Shown: positions 16,566-24,411, counted from the first letter of the stretch. The stretch: DNA of 64,000 bases from RGIG3009 sp045653425 (GCA_045653425.1 JAZOLU010000010.1:1-64000), one strand, 5' to 3'. Made by a program: numbers and translations. The notes: generated by a model not told the origin, from the letters alone.

Positions 16566-16617
16566 AAAAAAGAAAGGCCTGTACCATAATCGTATACAAC
16601 GATTAAATGGCACAGGC
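16566..16617 (-). terminator. Terminator or attenuator upstream of the KTR gene
   Basis: On the minus strand an 11-bp stem (GCCTGTGCCAT with ATGGTACAGGC) plus an inner ATCG/CGAT stem is followed by CTTTCTTTTTT. It would stop readthrough from the tyrosine recombinase gene. With the promoter segment inverted it would also lie in the leader of the fibre transcript. Confidence 0.65.
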
Positions 16618-16717
16618 TCTAAGGCTCAGGCGCTGGGGTTGGTTCTGCATATTATGCAGAGGTACTAAACTCACTCTATTAAGATTATGTGTATGCTTAA
16701 TGAATAACGACAGTGGG

Positions 16718-16739
16718 CAACATAATGGTTATTATGTTG
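16718..16739 (+). repeat. Left recombinase site of the invertible segment
   Basis: A 22-bp site has 9-bp dyad arms (CAACATAAT and ATTATGTTG) around the asymmetric centre GGTT. Inverted arms around a short asymmetric spacer are typical of tyrosine recombinase core sites. Its reverse complement matches 16980-17001 at 21 of 22 positions. Confidence 0.75.
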
Positions 16740-16903
16740 TATTAAATAATAAAAGTAGACAGTAAGTTTCCATTAAATGCTCAAAGACAATTAATAATAG
16801 GCACAGCAAATAAGACCTTTTTAAAAAAATAACCAAAAGGTCGTTCTTTGCGCGCCCAAAATCCGTCAATTTTATGTAAATCTCACTTTTTTGAAAAAAC
16901 TGC

Positions 16904-16932
16904 TTGATATTCCATTTGTACTATGCTATAAT
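16904..16932 (+). promoter_or_regulatory. Sigma-A promoter inside the invertible segment
   Basis: TTGATA at 16904-16909, a 17-bp spacer, and TATAAT at 16927-16932 preceded by TGC (extended -10). The predicted start is near 16939. In this orientation the transcript would be about 100 nt and end at the terminator at 17007-17036. Confidence 0.8.
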
Positions 16933-16979
16933 ACATCGTACTTAAAAAGTAACGAGATATGCTTGTTCGGCTTTGTGAA

Positions 16980-17001
16980 CAACATAATAACCATTACGTT
17001 G
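16980..17001 (-). repeat. Right recombinase site of the invertible segment
   Basis: Arms CAACATAAT and ATTACGTTG around the centre AACC. The centre is the reverse complement of the left site's GGTT, so the two sites are inverted with respect to each other. There is one mismatch, in one arm. Confidence 0.75.
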
Positions 17002-17006
17002 TATTC

Positions 17007-17036
17007 AACCGCTGCTCTGTGTGGCGGTTTTGTTTT
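17007..17036 (+). terminator. Terminator just right of the invertible segment
   Basis: AACCGC (17007-17012) pairs with GCGGTT (17024-17029), followed by TTGTTTTTT on the plus strand. It would stop transcripts from the promoter in its present orientation and protect the recombinase gene from antisense transcription. Confidence 0.75.
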
Positions 17037-17879
17037 TTATATAATCAACCGCATATTTTCCATACGGCGCTGATGCTCTGCACCGGTTGTGATGATATAA
17101 ATGCGAGTCGTGTTAATATTGGAGTGACCAAGAATATCCGCCAATTTAGCAATATCTTTTTCAATGCCATAAAAAGTTCTTGCAAACAGATGTCGCAGGT
17201 TGTGCGGGAACACTTTTTGCGGCGAAACGTCGGCCTGTTCACACAAACTCTTCATTTCGCGCCAGATATTACTACGGTCAAGTGGTTTGCCGCTTTTGGT
17301 TACAAACAGTACGCCTGCGGTGATTCCTTGCTCCATCGCATAACGCAATAGTTTTTTCTGCAGTGCCTTGACAATGAATATCTTTCTTGTCTTCCCCTTG
17401 CAGGTAACTACTGCTTCACCACGCCTTACAGCTTCCACCGTAATACTTTGCAATTCACTGACACGAATGCCTGTTCCACAGATTGTTTGCACCACAAGGG
17501 ACAATCGTTCATTCTTCTTTCGCTCGGCAGCTTTTACCAGCGCGGTGTATTCCGCTTTCGTGAGTTCCTTTTCCTCGGAACAGTACGCCTCTTTTTGCAC
17601 CTTGAATTGCTTTACACAAAGTTCGTGCCAACCCAGAAATCGAAAAAAGGAATTGAGGGCCGCCAACATAGAGTTGGCACTTCTAACGGCGTAGGTCTGT
17701 TCCAAGAATGCCTTATAATCCAAAATCAGCGGCTTATCCAAAGGTCTGTCTGTGACATACTCCGCAAAGGAGCGTAAATCGCGCATATATTTTTCACGAG
17801 TTGCTTGTGCTTTTTCGTTCTCGATTAAATATTTCTCAAACGCATTCAGCACTTGATTGGTAATTATTCTTTTTTTCAT
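17037..17879 (-). CDS. Tyrosine recombinase, likely invertase
   Basis: The 280-residue integrase-family protein is complete. Residues 1-90 form the core-binding SAM-like domain; the catalytic domain follows with Arg139 (GTGIRVSEL), His226 and Arg229 (HNLRH), His252 (LGHSNINTTR) and the nucleophile Tyr261. It lacks an arm-binding N-terminal domain, so it resembles simple XerC/FimB-like enzymes rather than phage integrases. Its gene ends 35 bp from the right inverted site. It starts at ATG 17879 with CGGAGG upstream. Its probable job is flipping the adjacent promoter. An integrase of a decayed element is the alternative. Confidence 0.85.
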   Translation of the reverse strand: MKKRIITNQVLNAFEKYLIENEKAQATREKYMRDLRSFAEYVTDRPLDKPLILDYKAFLEQTYAVRSANSMLAALNSFFRFLGWHELCVKQFKVQKEAYCSEEKELTKAEYTALVKAAERKKNERLSLVVQTICGTGIRVSELQSITVEAVRRGEAVVTCKGKTRKIFIVKALQKKLLRYAMEQGITAGVLFVTKSGKPLDRSNIWREMKSLCEQADVSPQKVFPHNLRHLFARTFYGIEKDIAKLADILGHSNINTTRIYIITTGAEHQRRMENMRLII

Positions 17880-17917
17880 ACCAAAACCTCCGTTTCTTAT
17901 CTTTAATTCTACTATTA

Positions 17918-17957
17918 TTTTGCGCTTTAACCATCAAGTTAAACATTAGGCGCAAAA
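17918..17957. promoter_or_regulatory. Inverted repeat upstream of the recombinase gene
   Basis: TTTTGCGCTTTAAC on the left is mirrored by GTTAAA and GCGCAAAA on the right. It lies 39-78 bp before the recombinase start and may be its operator or the site of a silencing protein. Confidence 0.45.
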
Positions 17958-18027
17958 ACGGAGTTTGGGCATATTCAATTTTTCAGAGCATTTTGAGATT
18001 TACTATTTTAAATATTGACTCTATGTA

Positions 18028-18067
18028 AACAACCCCTCCTTTACAAAATCACAAAGGCGGGGTTGTT
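18028..18067 (-). terminator. Terminator of the fic operon
   Basis: AACAACCCC, CTTT and their complements form a long stem with one internal mismatch. On the minus strand GGGGTTGTTT follows. It lies 37 bp after the fic stop codon. Confidence 0.6.
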
Positions 18068-18103
18068 ATCGTATTATTCAATATTTACTTTCAACGCTTA
18101 TCT

Positions 18104-18817
18104 TTACTCTTCTGTATACTCATGTGGTCTTTCTTTATAGTCTTTAACTTTATACTCGCCAATGGTATCGTATTTGCTTGATTTGGTTTCGGTGGGAGCG
18201 TCGGGTTCGTTATCTCCACCGAGGATGGCGTCGAAGAAGATGCGTTCAAGGTATTCGTATTTTGAATAAATACCTTGTGATGCCCAAACGAGAGCGTTAC
18301 GAACATAAGCGGAGTTTGTTTTGAAAAGTTCGTGTTCAACCTCAAAGCCCAATGATTTTGCAAGAAGTACGGCAAACACGATAACTGTTCTTGTATTACC
18401 CTCGCGAAAGGGGTGTGTTTGCCAAATACTTGCAATAATACGAACAAGCTTGAAAACAATATCCTTATCATTATCGCCGGTTCTCCCCAGCTTGGCGATT
18501 TCTTTCATCGTTTCATTTAATTGCTTTTTAATTTCTTTCGGATAAGCATAACGAACAGTATCACCGCCGAGGACGTCTTCGTATTTCACCATTTGAATGG
18601 TGCGGAATTCTCCCGCCCAATCAAATATTTGACCAAAAATATTGCGGTGGATATCCTGCAAGGTTTCGGTGTTAAACTTATCGTATTTATAATCATAAAT
18701 TGCTGCCATAGCAAGACCGGTAATGTCGGCTTCTGCCCTGCGTAGCAATTCCGAATCTTTTATATCTGCTAAATTTTTAAGCACGTTCACGTCATCATAT
18801 AAATAAGGGACACGCAT
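18104..18817 (-). CDS. fic: Fic/DOC-family protein (toxin-like AMP transferase)
   Basis: The 237-residue protein has the Fic core motif HPFREGNTRT at residues 135-144, where the His is the catalytic base and EGN binds the phosphates, and an upstream beta-hairpin region (FDWAGEFRTIQM...) that positions the target. The last arginine of the classic motif is Ile here, as in many HPFREGNTRT Fic proteins. There is no inhibitory helix within the protein. It lies 3 bp downstream of a VbhA-like gene that would supply the inhibitor. It probably transfers AMP or another nucleotide to a protein target; which target is unknown. Confidence 0.85.
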   Translation of the reverse strand: MRVPYLYDDVNVLKNLADIKDSELLRRAEADITGLAMAAIYDYKYDKFNTETLQDIHRNIFGQIFDWAGEFRTIQMVKYEDVLGGDTVRYAYPKEIKKQLNETMKEIAKLGRTGDNDKDIVFKLVRIIASIWQTHPFREGNTRTVIVFAVLLAKSLGFEVEHELFKTNSAYVRNALVWASQGIYSKYEYLERIFFDAILGGDNEPDAPTETKSSKYDTIGEYKVKDYKERPHEYTEE

Positions 18818-18820
18818 TTG

Positions 18821-19342
18821 TTATACCTCCGTTAAAAAACCGTATCTTCTAAGTGTTTGCTCAAAAACAGATAAGAATGTTATATTTCCGTTTTTCCAAT
18901 TTGCAAGGTCGTTTTTAACCCTATCGCTTACGGGAACACCTTCAATTGCAGTCATAGCATCAGAAAAAGAAATTCGTTTCTCTTTTTCGTCAGCAGATAT
19001 GCTATCCATACCGTTTGTAAGCTTTAACATTTTTAATTTGCGAAGCAATGCTTTATCTAATAACTCTGCGGCGGTTTCAATATCCGCAAGTCTTAAAATA
19101 ACTTCGGGCAACTCTGCTTCATATTCTTTTCTTAAAGCAAGTTGCTCAGTTATTTCTTCAACCTCATCGGATTTAATATATTTACTTTCAACAGTATCGC
19201 CGTTACGGGTTTGTAGATATAAATACTGTTTACCTGCAATTGTCTTTTTAGAAATATATCCCTTGGGCAAAATACTAAGCTGTTGCTCGATTTCAAGTTT
19301 TGATGCAAGTAATTCTTTATATTCAAAAATAATATCAGTCAT
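18821..19342 (-). CDS. Antitoxin-like partner of Fic with a DNA-binding-type N-terminus
   Basis: The 173-residue protein has two parts. Residues about 20-60 (GYISKKTIAGKQYLYLQTRNG) resemble a short beta module seen in small Firmicute hypothetical proteins. The C-terminal 50 residues (AIEGVPVSDRVKNDLANW...GNITFLSVFEQTLRRYG) match the layout of VbhA-type Fic antitoxins. The inhibitory motif normally has Ser/Thr four residues before Glu-Gly; here that position is Met and a Thr lies three before, a near-match. Gene order antitoxin then toxin and the palindromic promoter support a toxin-antitoxin pair. Confidence 0.65.
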   Translation of the reverse strand: MTDIIFEYKELLASKLEIEQQLSILPKGYISKKTIAGKQYLYLQTRNGDTVESKYIKSDEVEEITEQLALRKEYEAELPEVILRLADIETAAELLDKALLRKLKMLKLTNGMDSISADEKEKRISFSDAMTAIEGVPVSDRVKNDLANWKNGNITFLSVFEQTLRRYGFLTEV

Positions 19343-19366
19343 TTTTGCTACCTCCTGACTACTAAT

Positions 19367-19424
19367 AGTATATCACAAATTAACCTACAAATCAACAATA
19401 ATTTGAAAATTTGTAGGTTAATTT
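19367..19424 (-). promoter_or_regulatory. Promoter with 16-bp palindromic operator of the fic pair
   Basis: On the minus strand TTGATT (19390-19395), a 17-bp spacer and TATACT (19367-19372) make a promoter. A perfect inverted repeat (19377-19392 and 19409-19424, AAATTAACCTACAAAT) overlaps its -35 element. This is typical of autoregulated toxin-antitoxin operons. Confidence 0.7.
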
Positions 19425-19462
19425 TAACTATACTTTAAGCAAGATAGCCTGTCCGGTATGTA

Positions 19463-20056
19463 TTAAAAAAGCCCGATTTCAAGCGGTTTGTCAGCTACTC
19501 CGCCGTTGTCATTCCACTTCGATTGCCTAGCTTCGCCAAACCGCTGGTAGTGCACTATCTCGCGCTCGCGCAGGTATTTCAGCGGGTCGCGCACGTCGGG
19601 GTCGTCAATCAAGCGCAACAGATTGTCGTACGTGGTACGCGCTTTTTGCTCGGCGCCCATATCTTCGTGCAGGTCGGTAATCACGTCGCCCTTGGCGGCG
19701 ATATACTCGGCGCGCCACGGCAAACCCGATGCCGCAACGGGATACACGGCCGAAGTATGGTCCACAAAATACTTGTCAAAACCGGAGCGCATAATTTCCT
19801 CTTCACTCAGGTTGCGCGTGAGTTGATACACCATCGCGCACACCATTTCCATATGCGCGAGTTCCTCGGTACCTACGTCCGTAAGCAAGCCCTTTAACTC
19901 GTTATACGGCATGGAATAGCGTTGGGTTAAATACCGCATAGACGCGCCCAATTCGCCGTCCGGGCCGCCGTATTGACTGATAATGATTTGCGCATACTTC
20001 GGGTTCGGATTGGTGATTTTTACCGGATACTGTAAGGTCTTTTCGTATTGCCACAT
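19463..20056 (-). CDS. cotJC: Spore coat protein CotJC (manganese catalase family)
   Basis: The 197-residue protein belongs to the manganese catalase family of ferritin-like four-helix proteins. Conserved metal-ligand regions are visible in TEELAHMEMV, HEDMGAEQKAR and EREIVHYQRFGEA. In spore formers CotJC is a coat component, possibly protecting against peroxide. It ends a three-gene cotJ operon and starts 2 bp after cotJB. The length matches the family. Confidence 0.93.
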   Translation of the reverse strand: MWQYEKTLQYPVKITNPNPKYAQIIISQYGGPDGELGASMRYLTQRYSMPYNELKGLLTDVGTEELAHMEMVCAMVYQLTRNLSEEEIMRSGFDKYFVDHTSAVYPVAASGLPWRAEYIAAKGDVITDLHEDMGAEQKARTTYDNLLRLIDDPDVRDPLKYLREREIVHYQRFGEARQSKWNDNGGVADKPLEIGLF

Positions 20057-20057
20057 A

Positions 20058-20324
20058 TCAATTCCCCCTTCCGCATTCCCACGGCCACGGGCTGTCTACC
20101 CACGACCAGCACGTGGCGTCACACGGTACGTCCTCCGACGTGATAATCAGCGTACCGCATTGTGCCTCATATTCCTCGCGGCACCGCTTGCTTGCCGCCA
20201 TTAGTTCTGCACGCTTGGCCAGCGCACAGGTGTCGTGCGGGTGCGTATCCAAGTATAACGTCATTTCCCAAATGGCAAATTGGTACGCCTGAATCCGCCG
20301 TTTCAGTTGCATACAGTTATCCAC
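20058..20324 (-). CDS. cotJB: Spore coat protein CotJB
   Basis: This 88-residue protein has the typical CotJB features: a helical start (IQAYQFAIWEMTLYLDTHPHDTCAL) and a Trp/Pro-rich end (CWSWVDSPWPWECG). The start is GTG 20324, overlapping the end of cotJA and preceded by GGGAGG eight bases upstream. It is needed, with CotJA and CotJC, for coat assembly in Bacillus. Confidence 0.9.
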   Translation of the reverse strand: MDNCMQLKRRIQAYQFAIWEMTLYLDTHPHDTCALAKRAELMAASKRCREEYEAQCGTLIITSEDVPCDATCWSWVDSPWPWECGRGN

Positions 20325-20598
20325 GGCAGTTCCCTCCCACCATCAACGGTTTGTCAAGTTCGGGGAAAATTGTCCCGCGGGAAAAGCCCTGTTCCGGCTC
20401 ATACACGGTTTCCAACTGTTGCCACGGCACATACGCCATTGCCACCACCATTGCCGCGCACGCTTCCGGCGTATTCGGCGATTCACGGTCAGCGCAAGCG
20501 CACGGTGCCGGCGCGGTTTGACGGTTGTTCGCCATATACGGCGAAGCGTACCGGCGCGGCATACCGCCGCCGTAGCGCGTGCAAGATGCATTGCCCAA
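20317..20598 (-). CDS. cotJA: Spore coat protein CotJA
   Basis: The 93-residue product starts at TTG 20598, nine bases after AAAGGAG; longer in-frame extensions lack a binding site and run into the upstream terminator. The conserved CotJA core AMAYVPWQQLETVYEPEQGFSRGTIFPELDKP is at the C-terminus. The N-terminus is tyrosine/arginine/proline-rich, as usual. It is the first gene of cotJABC. Confidence 0.88.
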   Translation of the reverse strand: MGNASCTRYGGGMPRRYASPYMANNRQTAPAPCACADRESPNTPEACAAMVVAMAYVPWQQLETVYEPEQGFSRGTIFPELDKPLMVGGNCRG

Positions 20599-20647
20599 TG
20601 TGACTCTCTCCTTTGCTACATTGTGAGGGCGCGTGCCCTCCTTTATC

Positions 20648-20655
20648 AGTGTATG
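20648..20655 (-). promoter_or_regulatory. Possible sigma-E -10 element for cotJ
   Basis: CATACACT on the minus strand matches the sigma-E -10 consensus and lies 50 bp before the cotJA start. A clear -35 is not visible, so this is tentative. Confidence 0.35.
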
Positions 20656-20680
20656 ACCGACCCATCGGAGGGTGCAAAAA

Positions 20681-20704
20681 ACCCGCTCGGTTTCCCGAGC
20701 GGGT
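20681..20704 (-). terminator. Terminator after cdaR
   Basis: On the minus strand ACCCGCTCG and CGAGCGGGT form a perfect stem followed by TTTTT. It ends the cdaA-cdaR transcript and separates it from cotJ. Confidence 0.9.
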
Positions 20705-20719
20705 TGTCTGTGTTTATAG

Positions 20720-22030
20720 TTATTCCAACGTGCCGTGCAGTTTATACCCGGCGGTCTCGTCTTTGCCGTAGTACACCCACACGTTGGGGTAGCGGGGCAC
20801 ATCAATGCGCACCGTGTACCGCACCGTGCCGCTGCCGGTGCTGCTGGACGCATCCAGCGTTAATTGCAAGTCGTTTGCCGTAATGCGGCGCAGAGTGGCG
20901 GCGTTGCCGCACAACACAATGTCACTGAGTTTTTGCCCCTGAGACAGTGCCACCGTTTTGCCCTCGGGCGGGTTTACCACCGTTACATCGTCAATACCGT
21001 TCACGGTACGCGAAAGCGTGCGAGTGGTGTACTTGTCAATTGCCAATGATACCGTAACGGTATCCCCTTCAATCACTGTCACGTTGCTCGGCACCGCCAA
21101 CGTCACAGTAAATTCCGATTCCTCCGGTCGAATATGGTCAAAATCAAACGTACCCAAATTGCCAATGGTGGTTGCCGCCGTGGCGAGGTCATCCTCCTCA
21201 CCCACCAACGTAATGCTGTTGTGCGACAAGGTAACCAACCCATTTTGCGATATACCGGACGGCACATTCGCCAACGCATACGTAAGGTCCACTTTGCGTT
21301 GTACCCATACCGGCACGGTCATCGTTACGGTATCACCCTGCAAACCGATAAAGCGGCAATCGGAAATATCCACGTCTTGCCCTTTCGCATCCAACGCGGC
21401 TAACTGCGCCTCAAACCGCGTGGTTTTTTCCAGCACGTGAGATTCGTCTACCCGCGCCACCACCGATTGGATTTGCCGAACCACCGTTTGCGGGCCCTCC
21501 ACCTGTACGCGCCCGTCGGGCAGAGCCACGGAATCTAACAAAATATCCCCCAACTGCTGGGCCTTTTCGTCTTTTACCGCCAGTTTTTTAATGTCCGGCG
21601 TTACGGTAAAGGAGGTAGACATCCAATAATCGCACGTTACCGTGACCGAGGCCGGCGACACCGAGCGAATGGTGTACCCCGTCTCCTTGCCGGATACATT
21701 AAGCGACACGTCCGATTTGCCGGGACCCAAAATATCCGTGAGTGACGGATTAATGTTAAAATCATCGCTGTCCAGATTAAAGATTACCGCACGGGTGCCT
21801 TCCACTTCCACCTTAACGTCAAACGTATCCTGTCCAATTACGCGCAAGTCGTTGTAGCCGGCACTGGTGCCGGTTAAATCCACCTTTACCGTGGCGGTGA
21901 CAGTGCGTGTTTCCACGTTGCCGGGACCAAACGATACCAATGCCCAAATCACCACTGCCAGCACCAGCGAAAACACCAACATGGCGCGGTCACGGTGCAG
22001 CAGTTCATTCAATGAAAATTTACGTTTCAT
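20720..22030 (-). CDS. cdaR: CdaR/YbbR-domain regulator of CdaA
   Basis: The 436-residue protein has one N-terminal membrane helix (about 18-36) followed by four YbbR-type beta repeats outside the membrane (for example VKVEVEGTRAVIFNLDSDDFNINPSL). It adjusts the activity of the diadenylate cyclase CdaA encoded just upstream. The ATG overlaps the cdaA stop codon (ATGA) with GGAGGTGG before it. Homologues are often linked to glmM; that gene is not here. Confidence 0.88.
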   Translation of the reverse strand: MKRKFSLNELLHRDRAMLVFSLVLAVVIWALVSFGPGNVETRTVTATVKVDLTGTSAGYNDLRVIGQDTFDVKVEVEGTRAVIFNLDSDDFNINPSLTDILGPGKSDVSLNVSGKETGYTIRSVSPASVTVTCDYWMSTSFTVTPDIKKLAVKDEKAQQLGDILLDSVALPDGRVQVEGPQTVVRQIQSVVARVDESHVLEKTTRFEAQLAALDAKGQDVDISDCRFIGLQGDTVTMTVPVWVQRKVDLTYALANVPSGISQNGLVTLSHNSITLVGEEDDLATAATTIGNLGTFDFDHIRPEESEFTVTLAVPSNVTVIEGDTVTVSLAIDKYTTRTLSRTVNGIDDVTVVNPPEGKTVALSQGQKLSDIVLCGNAATLRRITANDLQLTLDASSSTGSGTVRYTVRIDVPRYPNVWVYYGKDETAGYKLHGTLE

Positions 22031-22929
22031 TTCACAAACCACCTCCGCACTCGCGCCCACAACGCGCCCGCACCCTTATCCACATCGTCGCGGATATTGC
22101 TCCACACCAGTTCGTTTTCCAACAAAAGGCGCAGACTCTCCGTTGTGTAATTCCGCGTAAGTTCGCCGCCCTTTGCCACAGAGATAATACCCGTTTCCTC
22201 CGAAACAATAACCACCACGGCGTCGGAATTTTCGCTCATTCCCACACCCGCACGGTGCCGTGTTCCCAACTGCCGACTAATGGACGTATCCTCTGTTAAC
22301 GGTAAAATGCAGCCCGCCGCGTACACGCGGCCGTCGCGTAGCAGCGCGGCACCGTCGTGCAATGGTGCTTTGTTAAAAAAGATATTGCCGATGAGTTCTC
22401 CCGTGGGGTCGGCGTTCAGTTCCGTACCGGTAGCGGCAATGTCACCCAGGCGGGTGTTGCGCTCAAACACAATGAGCGCACCCATACGCTGGCGTTGCAA
22501 CAATTCCACACCCGCGCACACGGCGGCAATGGCGCGTTTCCAACCTGTAATGTACGCTTCACTTTCCGCGTCATTCATTCCCAGCACCTTAAAGCGGGAA
22601 AAGCCGCCGTGACCCACCTGCTCCAACAAACGGCGCAATTCCGGCTGAAACAGCACCACCAAAATGATAAGGATGTTGTCAAACAACACTTGCAAAATAT
22701 ACTTCATTGCCGTAAGGCCGAGCAAATAGGCGGCACCGTATGCCAGTGCCAACAACGCAAATCCTTTAATTAACTGCTCGGCGCGGGAATCCCGCACCAA
22801 TTTGATAAGGCCGTATACCGCAAAAGCAACAACCAAAATATCCAGCGTGTCCTGCACCGGATGATAACTGCGAACAAAATTGGTAATTCCTTCCCATACA
22901 TTAGCAAAAAAAGTGCCCAGTGTCCTCAC
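22027..22929 (-). CDS. cdaA: Diadenylate cyclase CdaA
   Basis: The 300-residue protein makes c-di-AMP from two ATP. Three N-terminal membrane helices span about residues 25-95; the DisA_N domain follows with the catalytic DGA motif (APLHDGAALL) and the RHR motif (GTRHRAGVGMSE). It starts at GTG 22929 by best fit, although the binding site (GGAAAG) is modest. In Firmicutes c-di-AMP controls potassium uptake and turgor, which fits the ktrAB genes elsewhere in this window. Confidence 0.92.
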   Translation of the reverse strand: MRTLGTFFANVWEGITNFVRSYHPVQDTLDILVVAFAVYGLIKLVRDSRAEQLIKGFALLALAYGAAYLLGLTAMKYILQVLFDNILIILVVLFQPELRRLLEQVGHGGFSRFKVLGMNDAESEAYITGWKRAIAAVCAGVELLQRQRMGALIVFERNTRLGDIAATGTELNADPTGELIGNIFFNKAPLHDGAALLRDGRVYAAGCILPLTEDTSISRQLGTRHRAGVGMSENSDAVVVIVSEETGIISVAKGGELTRNYTTESLRLLLENELVWSNIRDDVDKGAGALWARVRRWFVK

Positions 22930-22964
22930 CTGCTTTCCAATCCTGCAAAATTATTGCTCCACTT

Positions 22965-24137
22965 TTATTGTAACACACTCTGCGGGGAAAGCAAGGATTT
23001 TCTTGCAATTTCACGCAAGATTTTTGCCACGCTTTCCGCTTCGGCAACAGTGGTGAACGCCGATGGGCACAATCGCACCGCTCCGTTTGGCAACGTACCT
23101 AACCGCCGATGTGCGCCGGAAGCACAGTGCAATCCCGCACGCACCGCCACACCGCGCTTTGAGAGCAACGCCGCCGTTTGTTCCGACAGCAACCCCTCCA
23201 CGTTCAACGTCACCATCGGTACGCATACCGCCGTGTCCGGCCGCGGTGTGTACAAACGAATCCCCCGTACTCCGACAAGAGTATCGTACAACCGCCGCGC
23301 AACCGCCGTTTCCTGCGCCGCCAACGCTTCCACGCCGTGCCGTGCCACAAACTGCACACCCGCGTGCAACCCGCAAATACCCGGCACGTTCAGTGTGCCG
23401 CTTTCCAAACGGTCGGGCAGGTCATCTGGCTGTTCCGCCAGCATCGACAAACTGCCCGTCCCCCCTTCGGTCAACGGTATGAGCGGCACGTTGCCGCGGC
23501 ACAACAACACCCCCGTACCCATAGGGCCGTACAAGGCCTTATGCCCCGGCATACACAAAAAATCAATGTTATCCCGTGCCATATTCAGCGGCAACAATCC
23601 CGCACTTTGCGCGGCATCCACCGCAAACGGAACGTGCCGCGCGGCGCACAGTGCGCCAATCTCCCGAATCGGCAACCGCCATCCGTTCACGTTGGAAGCG
23701 TGGGTACACAACACCAATCGCGTGTTGGGGCGCAAAGCACGGCGAAAACTCTCCACCGTGCGCGCGGGTTCACCCGCATACACCGCGGCTTCGGTAACCG
23801 TAACCCCCGCCTCGCCCAATGCCCGCAAGGGGCGAATCACGGAATTGTGTTCCATATCGGATATCACTACGTGTCCGCCGTGGCGCAATAACCCTTTTAT
23901 CACCGTGTTTAATGACGCGGTGCAGTTGCCCGTAAACACCACGTGCGATGGGTCGTCCAACCCAAAAAAATCCGCCAACGTCTCGCGGCAGGCATACACC
24001 TGTGCGGCGCTGTTCATTGCCATTACGTGCCCACCGCGACCGGGATTGGCACCGTAACGCATCAATGCCTCCCCCACCGCTTGCCGCACCGCGGACGGCT
24101 TGGGATAGGTGGTGGCCGCGTTGTCCCAATATATCAT
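22965..24137 (-). CDS. Class V aminotransferase / cysteine desulfurase-like
   Basis: The 390-residue PLP enzyme starts MIYWDNAATTYPKP at 24137, overlapping the upstream gene by ATGA. It has the PLP lysine in MPGHKALYGPMGTG and the catalytic cysteine loop in AGLHCASGAHRRLGT. It fits the cysteine desulfurase-like group often found beside DUF3343 genes, rather than IscS or SufS. It probably releases sulfur or selenium from (seleno)cysteine for a carrier. The DUF3343 neighbour supports that; no selenophosphate synthase gene is in the window. Confidence 0.8.
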   Translation of the reverse strand: MIYWDNAATTYPKPSAVRQAVGEALMRYGANPGRGGHVMAMNSAAQVYACRETLADFFGLDDPSHVVFTGNCTASLNTVIKGLLRHGGHVVISDMEHNSVIRPLRALGEAGVTVTEAAVYAGEPARTVESFRRALRPNTRLVLCTHASNVNGWRLPIREIGALCAARHVPFAVDAAQSAGLLPLNMARDNIDFLCMPGHKALYGPMGTGVLLCRGNVPLIPLTEGGTGSLSMLAEQPDDLPDRLESGTLNVPGICGLHAGVQFVARHGVEALAAQETAVARRLYDTLVGVRGIRLYTPRPDTAVCVPMVTLNVEGLLSEQTAALLSKRGVAVRAGLHCASGAHRRLGTLPNGAVRLCPSAFTTVAEAESVAKILREIARKSLLSPQSVLQ

Positions 24138-24364
24138 TGCGGGCCACCTCCGCCCGCCGTACGCAAAATGCGAATACCCGCGCGGCGCAGTATCTCCGCC
24201 GCCGCGGTGCCGTTCCCACGTACCAGTAAACTGTACCCGCAACCGGTGTTTTCCGCTGCCTGCGAGGTGCGCTGTACGTGTGCCGTATATCCTTGTCGTT
24301 CCAGTAATCGCTGACCGCGCATGGCGTTGGTCACCGAACTGACATACATTGTTGTCCATTCCAT
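24134..24364 (-). CDS. DUF3343 small protein (putative sulfur/selenium carrier)
   Basis: The 76-residue protein starts at ATG 24364 behind GAGGTGAG. It has the family pattern: a short strand (MYVSSVTNAMRGQRLLERQG), then a conserved cysteine in NTGCGYSLLVRG. DUF3343 genes lie next to class V aminotransferases, and the shared cysteine has led to the idea that it carries sulfur or selenium. That function is not proven. It is translationally coupled to the aminotransferase gene. Confidence 0.75.
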   Translation of the reverse strand: MEWTTMYVSSVTNAMRGQRLLERQGYTAHVQRTSQAAENTGCGYSLLVRGNGTAAAEILRRAGIRILRTAGGGGPQ

Positions 24365-24411
24365 TGGTCTCACCTCAAAACCAATATATGCAGAACAACG
24401 AAAAGAGGTTA

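Larger units (their letters stand above)
16718..17001. other. Putative invertible promoter segment (phase switch)
   Basis: Two 22-bp sites in inverted orientation flank 240 bp that hold a strong promoter (16904-16932, now facing right) and an internal hairpin (16813-16841). A complete tyrosine recombinase gene lies 35 bp to the right. Inversion would place the promoter on the minus strand at about 16787-16815, firing toward the KTR gene and the fibre operon. As written it fires into a terminator at 17007-17036, which suggests the OFF state. Inversion itself is inferred from layout. Confidence 0.7.

Noticed and set aside
488..17879. An intact integrative conjugative element
   Set aside because: There are recombinase genes and a KTR-type gene, but no relaxase, coupling protein, type IV secretion or replication genes.
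22861..24057. A 398-codon plus-strand frame
   Set aside because: Arginine/threonine/alanine-rich shadow of the aminotransferase gene.
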